Shown: positions 26,405 to 35,292, counted from the first letter of the stretch. The stretch: 64,000 bases of DNA from Sedimentibacter sp050173715 (GCA_050173715.1 JBFXKO010000012.1:36908-100907), one strand, 5' to 3'. Made by a program: numbers and translations. The notes: a model not told the origin generated them from the letters alone.

Positions 26405-27643
26405 CTAAAGCATATATTTCTCAGGTAATATATATTCATTTTTAATTTGTGCTGACATAAGTTTTTTATAAATAATCAATATTGTTACTAATACCACGCA
26501 TGAAGTAATGAGCCACAAGCTCGGAATTGTTATATAATTAATAATAATACTGTTAACAAATGATCCTAACAATGCTCCAATTTGCGCTATCAATGAATTT
26601 AATGATAAAACTGAAGCCCTAGATTCATTAGGTATTTCTCCATTGAGTATAACGCCCTCCGGTATATTAGCCATGCCGAAAATCAAATATATTAAAGTAT
26701 AAAATACAATAAATAAAATCATATTTGTCTGTAATGCAGTTACTATTATAGCCACAACTAGAATGCTCCTAAACAATACATACACTTTTTTGGGATTTTG
26801 CTTGCTAAATAACTTACTTGAAATAATATTTCCTGCCATGACTGCCGTAAAATACATAAAAGCTATAACACCAAGAAGAAACATTGAACTTTTATCTGGC
26901 ATCAAAGAAATAAAATGTGGCTGCCAATAAGTTTCCAAAGAACTTAATAAAAAACCAGTTGAAAATACAGAAATAAATATGCATATTATATTTTTGTTTT
27001 CAATTACTAATTTTGAACTGTTTTTAATATGTTCTATCAATGATAGTTGATTTTTATTTTCATATACCGCTGTTTCTTTTATGAATACTAATGCAAATAC
27101 TAAGACAATTATTGTTAATATTATTCTTATAATAAGTGTCAAGTCATACATTCCTATTGAAGAAAAGTATTTCATTGATATTTCAGGAAGATATCCTCCA
27201 GTTAATGCTCCTGCAGACAGCCCCAGAGCGTCTAATACACTTATCCTAGTTGTAACAACATGAAGCTTTTCCTTACCAAATTCATTAATATATGAATCTA
27301 TGAACAAAGCCTCAAATGACCCAGAAGAAATAGCTCTGTTTAATCCGTAAATCAACATTCCTAAGCACAAAATTACAAAACCATTTCCAAAAAGAATAAC
27401 TATTGAAAATAACATAGATATTATTAACGATAAACAAAATGTCTTTTTTCTACCTATTATATCTGCCATTATTCCTGTTGGTAATTCTAACACAATTACA
27501 GTAAAAGAATAAATTCCTATCATGACGGAAAGTTTGCTAAGCGTAGAGCCTTTATCTATTAATAATAAACTGAAAACAGGTACAAGAAGTCCTGTAACAA
27601 ATGAATTCAGTAATAATATGAAAGAATATAATTTTACTCTCAT
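26405..27643 (-). CDS. Major facilitator superfamily exporter
   Basis: The 412-residue protein has twelve predicted membrane segments. The MFS motif-A loop between helices 2 and 3 reads GIMADIIGRKKTFCLS. Acidic and Gly-rich features, and text such as GMLIYGLNRAISSGSFEALFIDS, fit drug-type exporters. ATG 27643 is only 2 bases past the stop of the upstream regulator gene, with AAAGGG inside that gene's end, so the two are co-translated. The regulator presumably controls this exporter. Substrate unknown. Confidence 0.88.
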   Translation of the reverse strand: MRVKLYSFILLLNSFVTGLLVPVFSLLLIDKGSTLSKLSVMIGIYSFTVIVLELPTGIMADIIGRKKTFCLSLIISMLFSIVILFGNGFVILCLGMLIYGLNRAISSGSFEALFIDSYINEFGKEKLHVVTTRISVLDALGLSAGALTGGYLPEISMKYFSSIGMYDLTLIIRIILTIIVLVFALVFIKETAVYENKNQLSLIEHIKNSSKLVIENKNIICIFISVFSTGFLLSSLETYWQPHFISLMPDKSSMFLLGVIAFMYFTAVMAGNIISSKLFSKQNPKKVYVLFRSILVVAIIVTALQTNMILFIVFYTLIYLIFGMANIPEGVILNGEIPNESRASVLSLNSLIAQIGALLGSFVNSIIINYITIPSLWLITSCVVLVTILIIYKKLMSAQIKNEYILPEKYML

Positions 27644-27645
27644 AC

Positions 27646-28236
27646 TTAATCCAACCCTTTATCATCATTTAAATCGGCTCTATATGCAATTAAGGCGTAT
27701 TCATATGGGTGTGTATTTTCAGAAGCTTTAGAATGCTCCTTTATAAATTTTTCAATAATATTAAATAATTCATTTGCATCCTCAGTAGTTAAATGTACAA
27801 CTCCAGTATTTTGATCTAATAATCTATTTCCTTTTTTAAATTCTTCAGCCAAAAAATTTCTCTTATTAGCTATTAGTTCTCGAAAACCTGTATAAGTCAT
27901 GTTTAAAGTATTTCTTGCCAATACATCTCTTTCAAGAGATAAATCATCATTAATATCCTGACCAATGCTAATAGTTTTGTCTGATAATCTTAGGTATCGT
28001 GCTGTTATACCGTTTATAACCTCATTGTGGTCAAATTCAATAATCCCTATCTGCTCCAGCTTCTTAATGTGATGCTGTGCTGATGAAGGTGAAATCTCCA
28101 ATTTGTCAGCTATATATTTAGAGGTTACGGATTTGCCTTCTCTGCCCATTATTTTAATTATTTTTTGTCTCACAGGAGACATAAGTATTTTCAGTTCGTT
28201 ATCGGTTTTAAGTACTATATAATTTTTCTTATCCAT
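27646..28236 (-). CDS. ArsR-like winged-helix regulator of the MFS exporter
   Basis: The 196-residue protein has an N-terminal winged helix: LMSPVRQKIIKIMGREGKSVTSKYIADKLEISPSSAQHHIKKLEQIGIIE (described in parts; residues about 15-65). The C-terminal region of 110 residues is probably the sensing or dimer part. The start is ATG 28236 with GTGGAGG five bases upstream; a GTG at 28248 is within that ribosome binding site. A perfect palindrome overlaps its -10 region, which suggests autorepression of the regulator-exporter operon. Confidence 0.86.
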   Translation of the reverse strand: MDKKNYIVLKTDNELKILMSPVRQKIIKIMGREGKSVTSKYIADKLEISPSSAQHHIKKLEQIGIIEFDHNEVINGITARYLRLSDKTISIGQDINDDLSLERDVLARNTLNMTYTGFRELIANKRNFLAEEFKKGNRLLDQNTGVVHLTTEDANELFNIIEKFIKEHSKASENTHPYEYALIAYRADLNDDKGLD

Positions 28237-28255
28237 TTTATCCTCCACTATTAAC

Positions 28256-28294
28256 GTTACAATTATTGTAACACTACATTTTATGTAATGTCAA
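28256..28294 (-). promoter_or_regulatory. Promoter with palindromic operator for the regulator/exporter operon
   Basis: Minus strand TTGACA (28294-28289), an 18-base spacer and TACAAT (28270-28265). The -10 lies within a perfect 17-base palindrome GTTACAATTATTGTAAC at 28256-28272. It is 19 bases upstream of the start codon. Operator function is inferred. Confidence 0.75.
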
Positions 28295-28320
28295 TATATA
28301 TGTTCCAAAAAAATATAAAA

Positions 28321-28342
28321 ACAATAGATATTTATCTATTGT
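28321..28342 (-). terminator. Terminator downstream of the nucleoid-associated protein gene
   Basis: Stem ACAATAGAT / ATCTATTGT with a 4-base loop, followed by T-rich sequence on the minus strand. Confidence 0.7.
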
Positions 28343-28418
28343 TAGTTTAATGAAAAAGTTAATTTTAAAGTTCAGGATTACATGATATGTTGTAGAAACA
28401 ACATTGTGTCGCTCCATT

Positions 28419-29417
28419 CTATTTATCAACTATATTATCTATATTTTTTAACATTATGGAAATTGTTCCGTCATGGTTTGTAATGAATTCAACCTTTTCC
28501 TTGTTGCTTAACATTTCATATGGAATATTTATTTCAATTCCTTCATCAGTTATAAATTTCTGCTTTGTTTTAATTTTGTTTGCATAATTGAAGTTTACCT
28601 TTACTTCAGGTTCCTTGATGCCCTTCAATTGAATTTCTTCATTGTATGCTTGCTTTACATCATTATCTTTAAATACTTTTTCAGATATTTCTTCAATATT
28701 AATATTTAATTTTTCTTCTACATTTTCTCTGATAATATTTTTCACCTGACTTTTCATGAACATATCATCGTCGTAGTATTCCTTGATTAATTTGTCAGTT
28801 GTCTGTGTTATAATTTTTACCTTTTCTTTATCCGGTTTTTCTTCCTTGCATTCTAATAGATGTTTTGAAATATAGTAACAAGGTTCATTATAAACTTGGC
28901 ACTTTTTCTCTTTTACAAATATTTCAAGGCTGTTTAAATCTACAAATATAAATTCATCGATTTTTTGAGTAGCTGAAGGCAGGGAACAAGGCTGCTCAAT
29001 AATTATATTTTTAGTAGATTCTTCCTGCTTTGTGAAATGAATATAACCTTTTTTATAATTAAGTTTCAGAATTATCATGTAATCCTTATTAAATACGTTA
29101 GCTTGTACAAAAAATAAATCACAAGGCTTGATGTCTGGATTTTCTGCTATTAATTTAAAGAAAAATTCTGAAACCTCATTGGAAAATTTAATAAAATCAT
29201 CATTGTTTAAATATTCTCTTATTAAATTTATAAAAAATCCCACTTCACTAACAAATTTTGTTTTCTTTAAATCTGCATCGTTGTAGCACTTTAAAATGTG
29301 TTTTTCTGTGTATTCTCTCATTTGATCATTAAATGACATTAAGTTTTCAGAAAGAACCGGTATTCCTAAACTAGTGTCTAATATATGCAATATTGCTTTT
29401 GAAATCGAAACGCTCAT
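28419..29417 (-). CDS. NdpA-like nucleoid-associated protein
   Basis: The 332-residue protein matches the 37-kDa nucleoid-associated (NA37/YejK) family: SISKAILHILDTSLGIPVLSE at the start, FFVQANVFNKDYMIILKLNYKKGYIHF in the middle and IEINIPYEMLSNKEKVEFI near the end. Members bind the nucleoid in proteobacteria; in Firmicutes the role is poorly known. The start is ATG 29417 after GTGAGGG; the GTG at 29429 sits in that site. It is monocistronic. Confidence 0.85.
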   Translation of the reverse strand: MSVSISKAILHILDTSLGIPVLSENLMSFNDQMREYTEKHILKCYNDADLKKTKFVSEVGFFINLIREYLNNDDFIKFSNEVSEFFFKLIAENPDIKPCDLFFVQANVFNKDYMIILKLNYKKGYIHFTKQEESTKNIIIEQPCSLPSATQKIDEFIFVDLNSLEIFVKEKKCQVYNEPCYYISKHLLECKEEKPDKEKVKIITQTTDKLIKEYYDDDMFMKSQVKNIIRENVEEKLNINIEEISEKVFKDNDVKQAYNEEIQLKGIKEPEVKVNFNYANKIKTKQKFITDEGIEINIPYEMLSNKEKVEFITNHDGTISIMLKNIDNIVDK

Positions 29418-29493
29418 AATTACCCTCACTTATTTGATTATTTTATTATACAGTATGCTTTGATTATTTGCCAATAAAAAATACCGGGTATTC

Positions 29494-29524
29494 TGGGGAC
29501 GGACCTTTTAATAAAAGATCCGTC
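29494..29524. repeat. REP-like inverted repeat, left flank of vanW
   Basis: TGGGGACGGACCTTTT (29494-29509) forms a hairpin with AAAAGATCCGTC (29513-29524; 12-bp stem, one mismatch). The same 16-base sequence returns in inverse orientation at 30486-30501 (15 of 16 identical), on the other side of the VanW gene. The hairpin may also terminate vanW transcription on the minus strand. Confidence 0.6.
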
Positions 29525-29564
29525 ACTAATCGTTCCTTGCCCTGCTTATATTTTGCTTTCACTC

Positions 29565-30404
29565 TTACTCATCTTCTCCTTTTGTTTCTAAAAAAGGCGA
29601 GTACATCATTAATGCATGATTTTCTGTTATATATTCTTCATCAAAAAATATTCCATCTGTATTATATCGTCTGCGATATAGCTCATTATGTCTGCTAAAA
29701 CCACCCCAGTATTCGCTTTTAAACTGATGATTCTTTTCTATTATTTCATATTTGTAAATTGGTTGATTATTACATAACCAACATCCCTCTAAATAGGACT
29801 GTCCAACTTTTACTTTGAGTTGAAAGATTTCTTCTGTATCATTTCTTATCATCAAATCTCTATAAGGATAAACACATGTGGCACCGCTACCGAATGGTTG
29901 AGTGCGTTTTGAATCCGGAAATACATCATAAGAATGGCGATAGCGCTCAATCACTGTCAATGGAGTGTGGAGAGTCATCCAATATATTAAGTTAGACAAC
30001 TGACATAAGCCGCCTCCTGTTTCCATTGTGTAATTTCCACAATATAAAACCATTCCAGGTACATATCCCTTTTTTGCAGTTGGTCTACCAATAAGCTTCC
30101 AATAACTAAATGTTTCACCGGGTTTTAATATGATTCCATCAACATTTCTTACAGCAATCTTTAAGTTAATAATCTTATTATACTGATATAACATATCCAC
30201 TTCTTTTAGTTCTCTAAGCAAAGGAGTTTTATGTGAAAAATATTCATATTTTAAATTTTGTTGTTGCTTATCATGAGCGAATTTGATTTTCCCGGAATAC
30301 CAAAAGATATATCTTGATAATGTATAATATAACTTTCCTGCTGATAAACGTATTTTGCTACGTTTTATTATCTTCATACTATTTGATATATCTAAACTTT
30401 TCAA
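29565..30404 (-). CDS. VanW-family protein
   Basis: This 279-residue protein has the VanW domain: RNVDGIILKPGETFSYWKLIG, GYVPGMVLYCGNYTMETGGG, and the diagnostic GGGLCQLSNLIYWMTLHTPL (residues about 150-170). The family is named from the vanB-type vancomycin cluster, where its role is undefined; no other van genes are here, so it should not be read as resistance. The start is probably TTG 30404 behind AGAAGG; ATG at 30377 has no ribosome binding site. The gene is bracketed by inverted 16-base repeats. Confidence 0.87.
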   Translation of the reverse strand: MKSLDISNSMKIIKRSKIRLSAGKLYYTLSRYIFWYSGKIKFAHDKQQQNLKYEYFSHKTPLLRELKEVDMLYQYNKIINLKIAVRNVDGIILKPGETFSYWKLIGRPTAKKGYVPGMVLYCGNYTMETGGGLCQLSNLIYWMTLHTPLTVIERYRHSYDVFPDSKRTQPFGSGATCVYPYRDLMIRNDTEEIFQLKVKVGQSYLEGCWLCNNQPIYKYEIIEKNHQFKSEYWGGFSRHNELYRRRYNTDGIFFDEEYITENHALMMYSPFLETKGEDE

Positions 30405-30485
30405 ACAAAATAACCTTCTTTCATTACTACCTAAATAATTTCTGGATTAGACCTATAGTGACTGAAATAACCTTACAAAGTCTCA

Positions 30486-30501
30486 AAAAGGTACGTCCCC
30501 A
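30486..30501. repeat. REP-like inverted repeat, right flank of vanW
   Basis: AAAAGGTACGTCCCCA is the inverse of the left copy with one mismatch. It is followed by a short tandem (GCGAGACCCA then GCGAGACT). Confidence 0.55.
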
Positions 30502-30526
30502 GCGAGACCCAGCGAGACTCTTATTT

Positions 30527-30605
30527 TTATTATCGCACATATTTTCCCTATATACCATAATAAATTGCTATTTTATCAGACGATTATTTTGTAAAATAGT
30601 TCCAT
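30527..30605. repeat. Diverged direct repeat, copy A (before the MFS gene)
   Basis: This segment aligns by eye with 32098-32175 at roughly two-thirds identity. Shared blocks in order are TTATTATCGCA, ATTTTCC, TTGCTATTT, ACGAT and GTTCC. The pair brackets the MFS gene. Confidence 0.45.
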
Positions 30606-30753
30606 AAATTATAAAATCCCATATGTTCATTAAATTTACGGCATTCCTTTTACCTCAAAACTTACGCCGTTATTGTCAATATAATAGTATTGAAATATTT
30701 ATTTACCTGGTATAGAATAACTACATGAATATCAAAAATATTTGGAGATGGAA

Positions 30754-31953
30754 ATGACATATATACAAAACAACACCAAGGAATTCCGAAATGCCAACTT
30801 AGCATTATTTTTAGGAGCATTTAACACATTTGCAATTTTGTACAGTACTCAGCCAATTTTTCCTAATTTGGCTCAAGAATTTAATTTATCACCAGCAACT
30901 GCAAGTTTATCATTATCTGCTGCTTCAATGACATTGGCTGTAAGCTTGCTTATAGTTGGTTCAATATCAGAGGTTTTTGGAAGAAAGATAGTGATGTCCA
31001 CTTCCATCATGCTATCATCCGTGTTAGCAATTCTAACTGCGTTTGTGCCAAACTACCCTTCACTTATTGCTATACGAGTCTTGCAAGGATTAGCATCTGC
31101 AGGCCTTCCAGCAATAGCTATGGCATTTATCGGCGAAGAAATAGAGCCCAAAAGCATAAGCACAGCCATGGGACTTTATATAGGCGGCAATACGGTTGGG
31201 GGAATGGCAGGAAGATTAATCATAGGAACATTGACAAATTTATTCAACTGGAGGATTGCTTTAGGATGTATAGGAATAATAGGTCTCATCAACAGCATTT
31301 TATTTATTAAGCTTCTTCCTAAATCCAGAAACTTCAACGCAAGAAATTTTGAAATATTAAATTTGACTAGGACATTAATAAGCCACTTTAAAAATCCTAG
31401 ACTTCTATGTTTGTACGGAATGGGTTTTTTGTTTATGGGAAGCTTCGTTTCATTGTACAACTATATTGGATTTCAGTTGATAGCTCCACCGTACAATGTA
31501 AATCCAACGCTAGTAAGCTTCATTTTTGTACTTTACCTTGTGGGTACCTTCAGCTCTTCATTTTTAAGCAGAATGTCTGACAAATATGGAAGATTTGAGA
31601 TTATAAGACTGTCTACCATATTTATGCTTGCAGGTGCATTAATAACATTGGGAAACTCATTATTATTTAAAATATTAGGTATAGGAGTTTTAACCTTCGG
31701 TTATTTCGGATGTCATTCAATAATCAGTGCATGGGTTGGAAGAATTGCAACACATGATAAAGCACAAGCAAGCTCGCTTTATTTGTTCTTTTATTATGCA
31801 GGTTCAAGTATCGGAGGAACAGCTTCAGGCTTATTCTTGGAGTCACACGGATGGCCGGGAGTTATTAGCGTAATCATATGCTTTGTATCTGTTGCCTTTA
31901 TAATTACCTTTGCTCTTTCAAGATTAGTAAAAAAAGAAACATTAAGTGTTTGA
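30754..31953 (+). CDS. MFS transporter, YnfM-like
   Basis: The protein has about 399 residues and twelve membrane segments. The sequence resembles YnfM-type MFS proteins: FNTFAILYSTQPIFPNLAQE in helix 1, the motif-A loop GSISEVFGRKIVMSTS, the segment LQGLASAGLPAIAMAFIGEE, and AGSSIGGTASGLFLESHGWP near the end. I choose ATG 30754 because TTGGAG lies six bases upstream; upstream TTG/ATG codons fall in that site. It is monocistronic. Substrate unknown. Diverged direct repeats lie on both sides. Confidence 0.88.
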   Translation: MTYIQNNTKEFRNANLALFLGAFNTFAILYSTQPIFPNLAQEFNLSPATASLSLSAASMTLAVSLLIVGSISEVFGRKIVMSTSIMLSSVLAILTAFVPNYPSLIAIRVLQGLASAGLPAIAMAFIGEEIEPKSISTAMGLYIGGNTVGGMAGRLIIGTLTNLFNWRIALGCIGIIGLINSILFIKLLPKSRNFNARNFEILNLTRTLISHFKNPRLLCLYGMGFLFMGSFVSLYNYIGFQLIAPPYNVNPTLVSFIFVLYLVGTFSSSFLSRMSDKYGRFEIIRLSTIFMLAGALITLGNSLLFKILGIGVLTFGYFGCHSIISAWVGRIATHDKAQASSLYLFFYYAGSSIGGTASGLFLESHGWPGVISVIICFVSVAFIITFALSRLVKKETLSV

Positions 31954-32003
31954 AGACTTATTATTTTAGCCTTCAAGCACTTGAAAATAGATATATAACA
32001 AAA

Positions 32004-32033
32004 TACCGTACATACAGAATTGTATGAACGGTA
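32004..32033. repeat. Inverted repeat after the MFS gene
   Basis: TACCGTACATAC pairs with GTATGAACGGTA (one mismatch) around a 6-base loop. No T-run follows, so the terminator role is doubtful. Confidence 0.5.
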
Positions 32034-32097
32034 CGCCTATGCTAATACAAAAATAAATCCATTAAAAATTACTTGTTTAAATTACTCCACTTTCTTA

Positions 32098-32175
32098 TTA
32101 TTATCGCATACATTTTCCACATTGACTATAAAAAGTTGCTATTTAGTATGACGATAATATTAGTAAATATGTTCC
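32098..32175. repeat. Diverged direct repeat, copy B (after the MFS gene)
   Basis: Second copy of the block described at 30527-30605, in the same orientation. The 319-base gap between the MFS gene and the next gene otherwise holds only a hairpin and a terminator. Confidence 0.45.
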
Positions 32176-32186
32176 AGCATTAATAA

Positions 32187-32223
32187 TAAAAGCCGTATAT
32201 CATTCACAAATATACGGCTTTTA
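32187..32223 (-). terminator. Terminator of the stalk-domain protein gene
   Basis: Stem AAAAGCCGTATAT / ATATACGGCTTTT, 13 bp, 9-base loop, with T-rich flank on the minus strand (A-rich on plus). Confidence 0.85.
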
Positions 32224-32272
32224 TAAAATTTTATTATTTATTTCATTTCAAATTCTTGAAGTGTATTGTTTT

Positions 32273-33526
32273 CTAATTTTTCTGTATTTCTTCGTAGTCT
32301 CCCATCTCTGCACCTGTAATCACCCATTTATCATCAATTTTATCAACATGGAGTGTTATGGGTCTTCTTGCGGCAGAACCTCCCTCTTTCAGTTCAACAC
32401 TTGTAATTTCAATTATTGTTCCTTTTACAATATATTCATTTTCATCTGTTTTTTCTACAGACAAAACATCGATACGTTCCGGCCATGGGCTTGAAAGTTG
32501 CCTTCCTGGAGCATTTTCGGAATCTTTAATCCACTTTACAACCAATTCAGCAGATACATAATCTCCATAATATTTTTCCATTGTATCTTTTATTATATCT
32601 TCAGGTGCCAAAAGTGAAACCATCTTTAATTGTCCCCCAAAGTCTTGAATGAATTTTATAACTTCATTTTTTTCTGCTTCATCTGAATTAATGTCACCAG
32701 ATAAATCCCATTGGATACTTTGTATATCGCCTTTTTCAAATTTAACCATAAAAGTCGGATATGTTAAAGCTTGTGTGACCATGCTTCCTTCAGCAGGTGT
32801 TTGCAAATTTGCATGGATATATGCAGTACCTGGAGTTACTTCAGTTATGCTATCAACAGCGATGCTATATCCTCCTGTTTGTTTTTCGCCTGCAGATACT
32901 AAAACATAAATGTAATCGCCGTCTATCAATGAGTAAATGCCCTTTGTCATATAATTTTTATTGTATAAGTTCAACAAAAGTGCATTGTCTTCAATTGACT
33001 GTCTATCAACAATTTCAAATTCTACTGATCTTTCAACAGATATTATGTCGCCTTCTTCTCTAATAATTACAGCACGGAGAGAATTATCCCACTGAACATC
33101 AAATCCTAATGTTTCTGCAGCAAAACGAAGAGGTACAAATGCTTTTTCATCTACTATCTTTGGTGAAATTTCTAAATTTACACTTTCCTCTTTTAAGGAG
33201 CCTCCATCATTCTTTATTATTTTTGCGCTGTTCTTTCCAATTGTTAATTCAATAGTTACTTCATCAGTGTAAATTTTTATAGTTCCTGCTTGTAAATCAC
33301 TTTCGACCTTTGCTCCCAGCTTTTTCATAAATTCATTTAATGGAACCAATGTGCGGTCATTTTCTATAAAGGGATTTAAACTTACCTGTACCCATTCATT
33401 ATTTATTTGTATTTTAATGTCACTATTAACATTTATATTATTTGATACAGCAAACACTGTACTAGTAGAAATTATTGTACAGCACATACCAATAATAGCT
33501 GCCTTTTTAATTTTTTTCAAATTCAT
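32273..33526 (-). CDS. Secreted copper-amine-oxidase N-terminal (stalk) domain protein
   Basis: The protein has about 417 residues, with a signal peptide (KKAAIIGMCCTIISTSTVFA, residues about 6-25). A stalk domain follows with the family's INNEWVQVSLNPFIENDRTL, VPLNEFMKKLGAKVE, and the second copy EKAFVPLRFAAETLGFDVQW ending with NSLRAVIIRE. The stalk fold is a common cell-surface module in Clostridia and does not imply oxidase activity. The C-terminal ~250 residues are unassigned; they contain a part with WVITGAEMGDYEE near the end. The start is ATG 33526 behind AGGAGG, and an upstream frame to 33556 is not needed. Confidence 0.85.
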   Translation of the reverse strand: MNLKKIKKAAIIGMCCTIISTSTVFAVSNNINVNSDIKIQINNEWVQVSLNPFIENDRTLVPLNEFMKKLGAKVESDLQAGTIKIYTDEVTIELTIGKNSAKIIKNDGGSLKEESVNLEISPKIVDEKAFVPLRFAAETLGFDVQWDNSLRAVIIREEGDIISVERSVEFEIVDRQSIEDNALLLNLYNKNYMTKGIYSLIDGDYIYVLVSAGEKQTGGYSIAVDSITEVTPGTAYIHANLQTPAEGSMVTQALTYPTFMVKFEKGDIQSIQWDLSGDINSDEAEKNEVIKFIQDFGGQLKMVSLLAPEDIIKDTMEKYYGDYVSAELVVKWIKDSENAPGRQLSSPWPERIDVLSVEKTDENEYIVKGTIIEITSVELKEGGSAARRPITLHVDKIDDKWVITGAEMGDYEEIQKN

Positions 33527-33681
33527 TTTCAACCTCCTAAAATCTATTATTAACAACCTTTATATTATTAGACTCAATATTTATTTAATTTGTTCCGCAA
33601 AATTATTTTTTCATTATATTACCAGGAAAGCAAGATAATAAAAAATTACGGCATTGTTTTACAATTGGGGTCATTGTTTTA

Positions 33682-33735
33682 TTGTTAACCTAAAATAAAC
33701 ATTAGGTTGACATTTAAAACAATGCAATATATAAT
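33682..33735 (+). promoter_or_regulatory. BirA operator overlapping a consensus sigma-A promoter
   Basis: TTGTTAACC (33682-33690), a 14-base gap and GGTTGACAT (33705-33713) form the BirA box of Firmicutes. The right half contains the -35 TTGACA (33707-33712). After a 17-base spacer comes TATAAT (33730-33735), 21 bases before the birA ATG. BirA bound as holo-repressor would block RNA polymerase when biotin is plentiful. Confidence 0.88.
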
Positions 33736-33756
33736 ACTTAAGAATCGAGGTGGAGT

Positions 33757-34731
33757 ATGTCAGTAAAAAATGAAGTATTACTTATATTAGAGCAATATAA
33801 AGGTCAAAGCATATCTGGTCAGGAATTGGCTGAAAAACTTGGAGTTTCAAGAACGGCTGTGTGGAAAGCAATAAATTCATTAAAAGAAGAAGGCTACTTG
33901 ATAAGCGGAGTTTCCAACAAAGGCTACTTATTGTCACCCTCTTCTGATGTTATGTCAGCAGAAGGAATCAAGTCATTTTTAAAAAATGAATATCAAGGTC
34001 TACCTATTACAGTGTATAAAACCATAAATTCCACAAACACGGAAGCAAAAATGATGGCAATGCAAAATGCTATACATGGAACAATTATTATTTCAGAAGA
34101 ACAAACACAGGGTAGAGGTAGAATGGGTAGAAGCTTTTATTCCCCTGCAGAATCAGGAATTTATATGAGTATTATTTTAAAGCCACAGTTAAATATAACT
34201 GATTCTGTTTTAATTACAACAGCTACAGCAGTTGCAGTATGCAAATCAATTGAAAAATTCACAACACAAGAGCCGAAAATAAAATGGGTCAACGATATTT
34301 ATATTAATGACAAAAAAATCTGCGGCATACTTACTGAAGCAGTGACCGACATGGAAAGCGGAACTATTAACAGTGTAATTGTGGGAATTGGTTTAAATGT
34401 CAGGACTGAATTTTTCCCTGCTGAACTTATAGAAATAGCTGGTTCCATATTCAATACTAATGATGACAGCTTTATACGCAACCAGCTAGCAGCAGAAATC
34501 ATTAATAATGTGTTACTCATGTCCGAGAATATTCAAGACAGAACCTTCTTAGAATTTTATAAGGAACGCTCCATGATATTGGGAGAAAAAATAAGATACT
34601 TAAAAAACAACCAATGGTTTGAAGGCTATGCCCATGACATAGACGAATTTGGCGGGTTGGTAGTTTTTCACGAGGACGGGCAAAAGGAAGTCCTTCATTC
34701 AGGTGAAATTTCAGTAAGAAAACAAAATTAA
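33757..34731 (+). CDS. birA: Bifunctional biotin-protein ligase / biotin operon repressor BirA
   Basis: The 324-residue protein has an N-terminal winged helix (SGQELAEKLGVSRTAVWKAINSLKEEGYLI, described in parts; residues about 18-47). The ligase domain shows STNTEAKMMA, the biotinyl-AMP loop EEQTQGRGRMGRSFYSPAES and KIKWVNDIYINDKKICGILTE. A C-terminal SH3-like domain has GYAHDIDEFGGLVV. It attaches biotin to carboxylases and, with its DNA-binding domain present, represses its own operon. GAGGTGG precedes the ATG. bioY follows by 11 bases. Confidence 0.96.
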   Translation: MSVKNEVLLILEQYKGQSISGQELAEKLGVSRTAVWKAINSLKEEGYLISGVSNKGYLLSPSSDVMSAEGIKSFLKNEYQGLPITVYKTINSTNTEAKMMAMQNAIHGTIIISEEQTQGRGRMGRSFYSPAESGIYMSIILKPQLNITDSVLITTATAVAVCKSIEKFTTQEPKIKWVNDIYINDKKICGILTEAVTDMESGTINSVIVGIGLNVRTEFFPAELIEIAGSIFNTNDDSFIRNQLAAEIINNVLLMSENIQDRTFLEFYKERSMILGEKIRYLKNNQWFEGYAHDIDEFGGLVVFHEDGQKEVLHSGEISVRKQN

Positions 34732-34742
34732 AGGAGAAAATT

Positions 34743-35288
34743 ATGACAACAATGAAATTAACAACATTAGACATAACACAAATAGGAATGTTTACTGCTT
34801 TGACTGCAATAGGAGCTTTCATCACCATACCTGTTGGTCCAGTGCCAATTACTCTTCAATCATTATTTGTACTGCTATCAGGAATTATATTAGGTTCAAG
34901 AAAGGCTATGCTATCACAAGTTACATATGTATTGCTGGGACTTTTTGGTCTGCCCATATTTTCAGGTTTCACCGGTGGATTACAGACCATGCTTAAACCA
35001 AGCTTTGGATTTTTACTGGGATTTATTTTAGCAGCTTATATAGCAGGTAAAATAACAGAATATGAAAAAGCTTCAATAAGAAACTTAACACTGGCAGTAT
35101 TTGCAGCAACCGTGGTGATGTACGCCATAGGTCTTCCGTACATGTACTATGTATTAAATATTATGCTTTCAAAAGAATTAAGCATTATGCAAATTCTTAA
35201 CATAGGGATGTTCATGTTTATTCCGGGAGACACATTAAAGGCAGTTATAGCTGTGTTTGTTGGTAATAAACTTATAAAGAGAATGTAA
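34743..35288 (+). CDS. bioY: Biotin transporter substrate-binding component BioY
   Basis: The 181-residue protein has six membrane helices and BioY hallmarks: TALTAIGAFITIPVGPVPIT (residues 19-38), LQSLFVLLSGIILG and the GLFGLPIFSGFTGG loop, then PSFGFLLGFILAAY. BioY is the S-component of an ECF-type importer; the shared ECF module (EcfAA'T) is not in the window. Cotranscription with birA under the BirA box gives biotin-responsive control. AAAGGAG precedes ATG. Confidence 0.96.
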   Translation: MTTMKLTTLDITQIGMFTALTAIGAFITIPVGPVPITLQSLFVLLSGIILGSRKAMLSQVTYVLLGLFGLPIFSGFTGGLQTMLKPSFGFLLGFILAAYIAGKITEYEKASIRNLTLAVFAATVVMYAIGLPYMYYVLNIMLSKELSIMQILNIGMFMFIPGDTLKAVIAVFVGNKLIKRM

Positions 35289-35292
35289 TAGA

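Noticed and set aside
29565..30404. Vancomycin resistance cluster
   Set aside because: Only a VanW-domain protein is present; vanH, vanA/B-type ligase, vanX and the VanRS pair are absent.
32273..33526. Copper amine oxidase
   Set aside because: Only the small N-terminal stalk domain is present; the catalytic domain with the quinone cofactor site is absent.
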